From Kitasatospora sp. SUK 42 (GTDB taxonomy: Bacteria > Actinomycetota > Actinomycetes > Streptomycetales > Streptomycetaceae): a DNA stretch of 64,000 nt. The notes beneath the pieces were generated by a model, which saw only the letters and a list, made by a program, of their open reading frames with translations, ran no database searches and was not told where the DNA came from. The stretch's first letter is position 1; each line of letters begins with the position of its first letter. Made by a program: the position numbers and the translations under genes. Location: the NCBI RefSeq assembly GCF_015776785.2, contig NZ_LFMD02000005.1, positions 344,779 to 408,778 on the forward strand, written 5' to 3'. Shown piece after piece: positions 58,257-64,000 of this stretch.

Positions 58257-58276
58257 GTAGTACCGATGGTCCCTCA
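58257..58276 (-). promoter_or_regulatory. DevR-box-like site 5 upstream of the Rv1733c-family gene
   Basis: On the minus strand it reads TGAGGGACCATCGGTACTAC. It agrees with the adhE site at 15 of 20 positions, including TGAGGGACC and TCGG. Confidence 0.5.
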
Positions 58277-58485
58277 CCCGGGACGTTCGACCCTCGGCAG
58301 CGGCGCCCCGTCCGGGCAGGCTGGAGTCCGGCCGCGCTTCCCGTGCCTGGGCGCGGCGGCGGCCCGGTTGACCGTGGGGGTGCCGGGCCCGGCTGTGGCG
58401 CAGGAGGCGATCGTGGGGGTCGCCTCCTGCCCGCCCGCCCGCGTGAGCCGTGATCGTCCCTGGTCATGGCCTTCTTCTCCCCGGG

Positions 58486-58517
58486 TATACACCCGGTGTA
58501 TATCCCTGGTGTATGTT
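58486..58517 (+). promoter_or_regulatory. PadR-type operator and promoter
   Basis: The perfect palindrome TATACACC-C-GGTGTATA (58486-58502) is followed by another GGTGTAT half-site and a -10-like TATGTT (58512-58517) six bases before the padR ATG. No SD is present, so the mRNA is probably leaderless. Autorepression by the PadR-type protein is likely. Confidence 0.65.
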
Positions 58518-58523
58518 CCTTCC

Positions 58524-59048
58524 ATGAGTGTTCCTTTGACCCTCCTCGGGCTGCTGGAGCGGGAGCCGAGCCACGGCTACGACCTCAAGCGCGACTACGA
58601 CGCCTTCTTCGGGCGCGGCAAGCCCCTCCCGTACGGCCAGGTCTACTCGACCCTCGGCCGACTGGCCCGCGACGGCAAGGTGGTGGCCGGCGAGGCCGAG
58701 CCCGGCGACGGGCCCGAGCGCAAGCGCTACGTCATCACCGAGACGGGGGCGACCGAGTTCGAGACCTGGCTCCAGGAGCCCGTCGCTCCCGAACCCAACC
58801 TCCAGTCCGTGCTGTTCACCAAGGTCGTGCTGGCCCTGATGCTCGGCCGCGACGCCGAGCTGTACCTGGACACCCAGCGTGCCGCCCACCTGCGCCGGAT
58901 GCGCGAACTCACCGAACTGCGCCGCGGCGGCGCCCTGGTGGACTCCCTGCTCGCCGACCACGGCCTGTTCCACCTCGACGCCGACCTGCGCTGGATCGAC
59001 CTCACCGTGGCCCGGCTGGACGTGCTCGCCGCGGAGGTGCGCGGATGA
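58524..59048 (+). CDS. PadR-family transcriptional regulator
   Basis: A 174-residue regulator. The N-terminal PadR winged helix has L-L-G-L-L-E-R-E-P-S-H-G-Y-D-L-K and G-Q-V-Y-S-T-L-G-R-L, and a C-terminal helical dimerisation domain follows (about 95-170). The ATG at 58524 fits the leaderless promoter. The stop overlaps the ATPase start (ATGA). As in LmrA/LadR-type systems, it should repress its own ABC exporter operon until a substrate drug or metabolite binds. Confidence 0.93.
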   Translation: MSVPLTLLGLLEREPSHGYDLKRDYDAFFGRGKPLPYGQVYSTLGRLARDGKVVAGEAEPGDGPERKRYVITETGATEFETWLQEPVAPEPNLQSVLFTKVVLALMLGRDAELYLDTQRAAHLRRMRELTELRRGGALVDSLLADHGLFHLDADLRWIDLTVARLDVLAAEVRG

Positions 59049-59731
59049 CCGCCGTGATCGAGGCCCGCGACATCGCCCTCGCCTTCGGCGAGACGCCCGC
59101 ACTGCGCGGGGCCAGCCTGTCCGTCGAGGCCGGCGAGGTGCTCGCCATCATGGGCCCCAGCGGCTCGGGCAAGTCGACGTTACTCCACTGCCTGGCGGGC
59201 ATCCTGGTGCCCGACGCGGGCGAGGTGCTGTTCAACGGGCGGCGCCTGGACACCATGAACGAGGCCCGGCGCAGCGCCCTGCGCCGGGACGAGTTCGGCT
59301 TCGTGTTCCAGTTCGGCCAACTGGTGCCGGAGTTGACGGCCGAGGAGAACGTCGCCCTGCCGCTGCTGCTGAACGGCGTGCGCCGCTCCGCCGCACTGGC
59401 CGAGGCCCGGCCCTGGTTCGCCCGGCTCGGCCTGGACGGCATGGAGCGCCGCCGCTCCGGCGAACTGTCCGGCGGTCAGGCGCAGCGGGTGGCCCTGGCC
59501 CGCGGTCTGGTGGCCCGTCCGAAGGTGCTGTTCGCCGACGAGCCGACCGGCGCGCTGGACTCGCTGACCGGCGAGCAGGTGATGGAGCTGATGGTCGGCT
59601 CGGCCCGCGAGCAGGGCACCACCGTCATCCTGGTCACCCACGAGGCCCGGGTCGCCGCCTACGCCGACCGCGAGGCCGTCGTGCGAGACGGCCAGGCCCG
59701 GGTGCTCTCCGTCGGATCGGTGGCCCCGTGA
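59045..59731 (+). CDS. ABC transporter ATP-binding protein with a TTA codon
   Basis: A 228-residue MacB-type ATPase with Walker A G-P-S-G-S-G-K-S-T, Q-loop V-F-Q-F-G-Q, signature L-S-G-G-Q-A-Q-R-V and Walker B V-L-F-A-D-E-P-T-G-A-L-D. Codon 46 (59180-59182), the Leu just after Walker A, is TTA, the rare codon read by the bldA tRNA in Streptomyces. Start and stop overlap padR and the permease, so all three are coupled. Translation may therefore be restricted to later growth or development. Confidence 0.95.
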   Translation: MTAVIEARDIALAFGETPALRGASLSVEAGEVLAIMGPSGSGKSTLLHCLAGILVPDAGEVLFNGRRLDTMNEARRSALRRDEFGFVFQFGQLVPELTAEENVALPLLLNGVRRSAALAEARPWFARLGLDGMERRRSGELSGGQAQRVALARGLVARPKVLFADEPTGALDSLTGEQVMELMVGSAREQGTTVILVTHEARVAAYADREAVVRDGQARVLSVGSVAP

Positions 59732-61962
59732 TCGCCTTCTCGCTCCGGCTGGCCGTCAGCGGCGGCCGGGAGGCCCTGGCCCGGCTGGTGATGATCGCGG
59801 CGGCGGTCGCGATCGGGGTCGGGCTGCTGCTCTCGACGCTCGCCGGCATCCACGCGATCGACCGGTCCAACCAGCGGCAGCTCTGGATGAACACGGGGGT
59901 CAAGGGCGCCACCGCCGCGGCCCCGGTGGACCCGCTCCGGTGGGGCGCCCGGGGGGACTACTACCGGGGGAAGACCGTCTTCCGGGCCGATGTCGCCCCC
60001 ACCGGGCCCACCTCGCCCGTCCCTCCCGGCCTGAGCAGGCTGCCGGCACCGGGCGAGTTCTACGCCTCGCCCGCCCTGGAGAAGCTGCTGCGCGACGTCC
60101 CGGCCGTCGAGCTGGGCGACCGCTTCCCGGGCCGGCTGGTCGGCACCCTCGGGAACGACGCCCTGCCCTCCCCGGACACCCTGGCGGTGGTCGTGGGCCG
60201 TACGGAGGACGAGGTCAAGGCCCTGCCGAGGGCCACCACCGTCACGAGCATCGCCACCGCCCTGCCGACCGACTGCGACAACGACTGCTTCGGCGCGGGC
60301 GTGCACGGCGACCGGATGGTCCTGGTGCTCACCGTGGTGGCCGGGGCGCTGATCTTCCCGGTGCTGATCTTCATCGGCACCGCGACCCGGCTGTCCGCCG
60401 CCACCCGGGAGCAGCGCTACGCCGCGATGCGCCTGGTGGGGGCCACACCGGGCCAGGTGTCGGTCATCTCGGCGGTGGAGTCCACGGTGGCCGCGGTGGC
60501 CGGCACCGTTCTCGGCTTCGGCCTGTACTTCGCACTGAGGCCCCTGATGGCGGACGTGCCGTTCACCGGCGACCGCTTCTTCATCGACGATCTGGGCGTC
60601 GGCCTCCCGCAGGTCGCCGGGGTGGTGCTGGGCGTACCGCTGGCGGCCGCGCTCGCCGCCCGGTTCGCGCTGCGCCGGGTCGCCATCTCGCCGCTCGGGG
60701 TCAGCCGCAGGGCCACCCCGAAGCCGCCCACCGCCTGGCGGGTGGTCCCGCTGCTGGCCGGTCTGGGCGAGCTGGGCTACTTCGTCGCGAACCCCCCGGC
60801 GAGCACCAGCACGCAGTCGGCGGGCTACCTCAGCGGCTTCGTGCTGGTGATGCTCGGCCTGGTGATCGCGGGGCCGTGGCTCACCATGGCGGCCTCCCGG
60901 CTCGTGGCCCGGCGGACCAGCCGTCCGGCCACGCTGATCGCGATGCGACGGCTGGGCGACGACCCGAGGACGGGCTTCCGCTCGGTCGCCGGCCTGGTGC
61001 TGGCCCTGTTCGTGACCACCGCGACGCTGGGCATCATGGGCAGCATCAACGCGAACATGAGCTCGCTCAACGGCGCTCAGGAGGTCCTCAAGGCCGTGGT
61101 GACCACCCCGATGGGCGGCCCGGAGAGTTCGCCGGCGGTCCCGGCGGTGCCCGACGATCTGGTGGCGCGGGCCCGGGCCGTCCCGGGCTTCGAGGGGATG
61201 GCACTGGTGCACGACAACCCGGCCGGGATCGGTGCGTACCAGTACGGCCGGGAGCGGATCGTGCCTCCCCTGGTGCGCTGTTCGGAACTCGCGCGGATTC
61301 CCGTGGCCGGCCACTGCGCGCCGGGGGCCGTCGTCGCGGCCGTCGACCGGAACGTGTTCCTGGACCTCCAGGCGAACACCGACAAGGAGTGGCCGGCGGC
61401 GCCGATCTCCGCCGAGGAGGTCGCCGCCCTCCCGGTGCGGATGGTCTACGCGACCACCGACGGCTCCGCGTCCGCCAAGGAGCAGCTGCGGACGATCTTC
61501 AACCGGGAACTCCCGCGCTACGAGGCGCGGATGGCGCAGGACTGGAGCTCCCAGGCGCAGAAGAAGCTCCAGGGCTGGCGCCAGCTCGCGAACGTCGTCC
61601 TGCTGACCACCCTGCCGATCGCCGGGTGCAGCCTCGCGGTGAGCGTGGTGGCCGGACTCTCCGACCGCCGCCGCCCGTTCGCGATGCTGCGGCTGACCGG
61701 GGCACCGCTGCGGCTGCTGCAGCGGGTGCTCGGGCTGGAGAGCGCCCTGCCGCTGCTGGTGGTGTCGGCGATCGCGATCGGGACGGGCTTCGCCGCGGCG
61801 GCGATGTTCCTCAAGGCGCAGATGAAGTTCGACCTGGTGTCCCCGGGGGTGGGGTACTACGGGCTGACGGCCTTCGGACTGGTCGCCTCGCTCGGGATCA
61901 TCGCCTCGACGCTGCCGCTGCTGAAGCGGATCACCGGGCCGGAGGCGGCCCGCAACGGCTGA
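59728..61962 (+). CDS. FtsX-like ABC transporter permease
   Basis: A 744-residue permease: an N-terminal helix, an exposed domain with a paired-Cys loop (C-D-N-D-C), a first helix cluster with A-T-R-E-Q-R-Y-A-A-M-R-L-V-G-A-T, a long second exposed domain, and a final helix cluster with S-D-R-R-R-P-F-A-M-L-R-L-T-G-A. Both clusters match the FtsX coupling pattern. The GTG start overlaps the ATPase stop. Third gene of the PadR-controlled operon. Probably exports a hydrophobic compound or responds to one. Confidence 0.93.
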   Translation: MIAFSLRLAVSGGREALARLVMIAAAVAIGVGLLLSTLAGIHAIDRSNQRQLWMNTGVKGATAAAPVDPLRWGARGDYYRGKTVFRADVAPTGPTSPVPPGLSRLPAPGEFYASPALEKLLRDVPAVELGDRFPGRLVGTLGNDALPSPDTLAVVVGRTEDEVKALPRATTVTSIATALPTDCDNDCFGAGVHGDRMVLVLTVVAGALIFPVLIFIGTATRLSAATREQRYAAMRLVGATPGQVSVISAVESTVAAVAGTVLGFGLYFALRPLMADVPFTGDRFFIDDLGVGLPQVAGVVLGVPLAAALAARFALRRVAISPLGVSRRATPKPPTAWRVVPLLAGLGELGYFVANPPASTSTQSAGYLSGFVLVMLGLVIAGPWLTMAASRLVARRTSRPATLIAMRRLGDDPRTGFRSVAGLVLALFVTTATLGIMGSINANMSSLNGAQEVLKAVVTTPMGGPESSPAVPAVPDDLVARARAVPGFEGMALVHDNPAGIGAYQYGRERIVPPLVRCSELARIPVAGHCAPGAVVAAVDRNVFLDLQANTDKEWPAAPISAEEVAALPVRMVYATTDGSASAKEQLRTIFNRELPRYEARMAQDWSSQAQKKLQGWRQLANVVLLTTLPIAGCSLAVSVVAGLSDRRRPFAMLRLTGAPLRLLQRVLGLESALPLLVVSAIAIGTGFAAAAMFLKAQMKFDLVSPGVGYYGLTAFGLVASLGIIASTLPLLKRITGPEAARNG

Positions 61963-61976
61963 GCGCGTTCAACCCG

Positions 61977-62008
61977 CCCCGTCGCCCGCGGATCAGCGGG
62001 TGACGGGG
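61977..62008. terminator. Bidirectional terminator overlapping the Nudix gene end
   Basis: 13-base arms (61977-61989, 61996-62008) with one mismatch. It sits between the convergent permease and Nudix genes and includes the Nudix stop codon. Confidence 0.7.
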
Positions 62009-62466
62009 TAGCCGTGCGTCCCGTCCCGCCGTGCGCCGTCCAGCCCGGGAAGCCAGCTGCCGAGCACCAACCCGGACGGGTAGAACATCGGCTCGGGCAG
62101 CGCGTCCACCGGGAAGCGCTCCCAGCCGGCGCAGGCGTGCGGCTCGGTGACGACCGCCTCGGCCAGGCTCGGCGGGGCCAGCACGGCGGCGGTCAGCCGG
62201 GGCCGGCCGAGCTCGTGGTCGAGGTGCAGGGCGAGCACCCGCATCTCCTCGGCCGGCAGCACGATGCCGGTCTCCTCGGCGAGTTCGCGGGCCGCGGTCT
62301 GCTCGAAGGACTCGCCGAGGTCGACCTTGCCGCCGGGCAGGCTCCAGGTCGGCGGCTCGCCGGCCGTGATCCGGCGCCCGATCAGGACCCGGCCGTCCCC
62401 GGTGGGCACGATGATCCCGGCTCCGAGCAGCGGTGCGGTGGTCGCGGGCCGTGGTGCTGTGCTCAA
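61993..62466 (-). CDS. Nudix hydrolase
   Basis: A 157-residue hydrolase of nucleoside diphosphate derivatives. The Nudix box at about 45-68 (G-G-K-V-D-L-G-E-S, then R-E-L-A-E-E-T-G-I) has all Mg2+-binding glutamates. The start appears to be TTG 62466, with AAGGAG 8 bases upstream; the nearest ATG is out of frame and ends at once. It lies 21 bp after an SDR gene on the same strand and may be cotranscribed. The substrate (such as an oxidised nucleotide, ADP-ribose or NADH) cannot be told from sequence. Confidence 0.9.
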   Translation of the reverse strand: MSTAPRPATTAPLLGAGIIVPTGDGRVLIGRRITAGEPPTWSLPGGKVDLGESFEQTAARELAEETGIVLPAEEMRVLALHLDHELGRPRLTAAVLAPPSLAEAVVTEPHACAGWERFPVDALPEPMFYPSGLVLGSWLPGLDGARRDGTHGYPVTR

Positions 62467-62487
62467 CTCGCCATCTCCTTCAGCCGG

Positions 62488-63996
62488 TCACCAGTTGGCG
62501 CGCTCGTAGTCCTTGAGGAAGCAGCCGTACAGGTCCTCGCCCGCCTCGCCGCGCACGATCGGGTCGTACACCCGGGCCGCGCCGTCGACCAGGTCGAGCG
62601 GGGCGTGGAAGCCCTCGTCGGCCAGGCGCATCTTGTCCGGGTGCGGACGCTCGTCGGTGATCCAGCCGGTGTCGACGGCGGTCATCAGGATGCCGTCGGT
62701 CTGGAACATCTCCTGCGCGCTGGTGCGGGTGAGCATGTTGAGCGCGGCCTTGGCCATGTTGGTGTGCGGGTGGCCGGCGCCCTTGTAGCCGCGGGAGAAG
62801 ACGCCCTCCATCGCGGAGACGTTCACCACGTACTTGCGGCGGGAGGCGGAGGCGGCCATCGCCGGGCGCAGCCGGCTGATCAGGATGAACGGCGCGGTGG
62901 AGTTGCAGAGCTGGACCTCCAGCAGCTCCATCGGGCCGACCTCGGAGACGGTCTGCACCCAGCTGTTGGTGTCCGCGAGGTCGGGCACCAGGCCGCCGGC
63001 GTCGATCGCGGTGCCGGCCTCGATCCGGGCCGGGGTGGCGGAGCCGGTGACCAGCGCGAGCGAGGTGACGTCCTCGGCGGCCAGCCGCCGCCCCTCGCCG
63101 CTCGCCTGCTGGGGGAGGGCGGGCAGGTCGACGCTGCCGCTGTTGAAGCGGCCGATCGTGGTGGCCTGCGGGAGCTCGCCGGCCGGCAGCGGCGCGGACT
63201 CGGCGTTGACCAGCTCGCGGTAGGACTCCGGCGGGCGGCGCACGGTCTGCGCGGCGTTGTTGATCAGGATGTCCAGCGGGCCGTCGGCGGCGACCTCGTC
63301 CGCGAGGGCCAGCACCTGGGCCGGGTCGCGCAGGTCGATGCCGACGATCTTGAGGCGGTGGATCCACTCGGCGCTGTCCGGCATCGCCTTGAAGCGGCGG
63401 ATCGCGTCGTTGGGGAAGCGGGTGGTGATGGTGGTGTGGGCGCCGTCGCGCAGCAGCATCAGCGCGATGTACATCCCGATCTTGGCCCGGCCGCCGGTCA
63501 GCAGCGCGCGCTTGCCGGTGAGGTCGGCCCGGGCGTCCCGACGGGCGCGGTTCTTGGCCGCGCAGTCCTGGCAGAGGTTGTGGTAGAAGGCGTCGACCTC
63601 GACGTACCGCTGCTTGCACGTGTAGCAGGAGCGCGGCCGCTCCAGGATGCCGGCGATCTCGGTGGTGGTGACGGTGGTCAGGCCGAAGGCGCCGGCCGTC
63701 TCGTCGTCGATCCGGGTGGGGGCGCCGGTGGCGGTGCGGGCGGTGACCGCGCGGTCGTTGGCGGTCTTGCGGGCCCGGGTCTCCTGGCGGCGGCGCTGCT
63801 TGAGGGTCCGGAATATGCCCCCGACGGCCTTGCGGACGGTGATCGCGTCCGGGTGGTCGACGTGCAGTTCGTCGAGCTCGGCGAGCACCTCCAGGCAGAG
63901 CCTCAGCCGCTCGGGGTCGAGGCCGGGACCGTGGTCGACCTCCTCCTCGGTGCCCTCGACCCGGTCCTGCTCGATGTCAATCTGCTCGATGCCCAC
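62488..63996 (-). CDS. Atypical SDR-family protein with zinc-ribbon insertion (5' end near window edge)
   Basis: A 502-residue protein. The first 115 residues are acidic then basic and helical. A zinc-ribbon-like site follows (Cys124, Cys127, Cys142, Cys145), then an SDR Rossmann core with T-G-G-R-A-K-I-G (167-174) and N-N-A-A. The expected catalytic Ser is Ser394 and the Lys is Lys416, but the Tyr position is Thr412 (T-N-M-A-K). A Tyr lies earlier in G-Y-K-G. The usual SDR length is near 250, so this is twice normal. GTG 63996 is the first start in the window; the real start may be outside it. Function unknown. Confidence 0.82.
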   Translation of the reverse strand: MGIEQIDIEQDRVEGTEEEVDHGPGLDPERLRLCLEVLAELDELHVDHPDAITVRKAVGGIFRTLKQRRRQETRARKTANDRAVTARTATGAPTRIDDETAGAFGLTTVTTTEIAGILERPRSCYTCKQRYVEVDAFYHNLCQDCAAKNRARRDARADLTGKRALLTGGRAKIGMYIALMLLRDGAHTTITTRFPNDAIRRFKAMPDSAEWIHRLKIVGIDLRDPAQVLALADEVAADGPLDILINNAAQTVRRPPESYRELVNAESAPLPAGELPQATTIGRFNSGSVDLPALPQQASGEGRRLAAEDVTSLALVTGSATPARIEAGTAIDAGGLVPDLADTNSWVQTVSEVGPMELLEVQLCNSTAPFILISRLRPAMAASASRRKYVVNVSAMEGVFSRGYKGAGHPHTNMAKAALNMLTRTSAQEMFQTDGILMTAVDTGWITDERPHPDKMRLADEGFHAPLDLVDGAARVYDPIVRGEAGEDLYGCFLKDYERANW

Positions 63997-64000
63997 GCCT

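Larger units (their letters stand above)
58165..58523. other. Divergent Rv1733c-padR intergenic region
   Basis: No gene. The left part holds the DevR-box-like site; the right end holds the PadR-type palindrome and -10 for the rightward operon. The middle is plain GC-rich sequence without a clear signal. Confidence 0.55.

Noticed and set aside
1..64000. CRISPR array, prophage, IS element or biosynthetic gene cluster
   Set aside because: No spacer-separated repeats, transposase, integrase, phage structural genes, or PKS/NRPS/terpene genes are seen. The tandem repeats have no spacers.
1..64000. tRNA or rRNA genes
   Set aside because: I found no clover-leaf signature with a T-loop GGTTCRA in intergenic DNA, and no rRNA motifs.

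Overview
The window is very GC-rich actinobacterial chromosome. The third-codon GC bias, GTG/TTG starts, stop/start overlaps, frequent leaderless-looking promoters and gene content point to Streptomycetaceae (Streptomyces or Kitasatospora). I see no tRNA, rRNA, CRISPR array, IS element, prophage or antibiotic gene cluster. I place 53 protein genes or candidates, plus one in-frame coding remnant.

Layout. 180-3355: galactose catabolism (DeoR-type regulator divergent from galT-galK, no galE). 3363-5909: two oxidoreductases and an XRE regulator. 6181-18403: a hypoxia/dormancy block with a DosS-like GAF kinase, a DosR/DevR-like regulator, three universal stress proteins, AdhE, pyruvate formate-lyase (PflB) with its activase (PflA), and a CBS-BON protein. 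DevR-box-like sites lie in front of several of these genes. 18535-23224: an MFS exporter with an Rrf2 regulator, then a Fur-type regulator divergent from katG. 23290-28509: a NarL-type two-component system divergent from an FtsX-type ABC exporter. 28937-32857: a small secreted protein, a lipoprotein and a secreted collagenase. 33034-34852: a TsaD homologue and an iron superoxide dismutase with a Nur-like box. 35096-37453: a glycosyltransferase and a secreted esterase. 37690-42761: the methylmalonyl-CoA mutase operon mutA-mutB-meaB. 43188-44270: an NlpC/P60 wall hydrolase. 44349-48566: an amide-use locus (MarR regulator, AmiC-like amide sensor, APC permease, formamidase). 48585-53539: a BlaI/M56 pair and a second FtsX-type exporter.

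53700-57456: an M-box (ykoK) magnesium riboswitch is followed by two short leader ORFs, an NRAMP-family transporter with an altered metal site, an MgtC-family protein and a YoaK-family membrane protein. 57508-61962: an Rv1733c-family membrane protein, which has its own DevR-like box, and a PadR-controlled FtsX exporter whose ATPase carries the only TTA codon I found. 61993-63996: a Nudix hydrolase and an atypical zinc-ribbon SDR.

How the genes work together. The strongest system-level signal is oxygen-limitation physiology: a DosS/DosR-like pair with candidate boxes over universal stress and fermentative (adhE-pflB-pflA) genes, unusual for aerobic mycelial bacteria. The second is Mg2+ homeostasis through the M-box. 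A third, less expected pattern is that five genes have short tandem repeats which begin on, and copy, their own stop codon.
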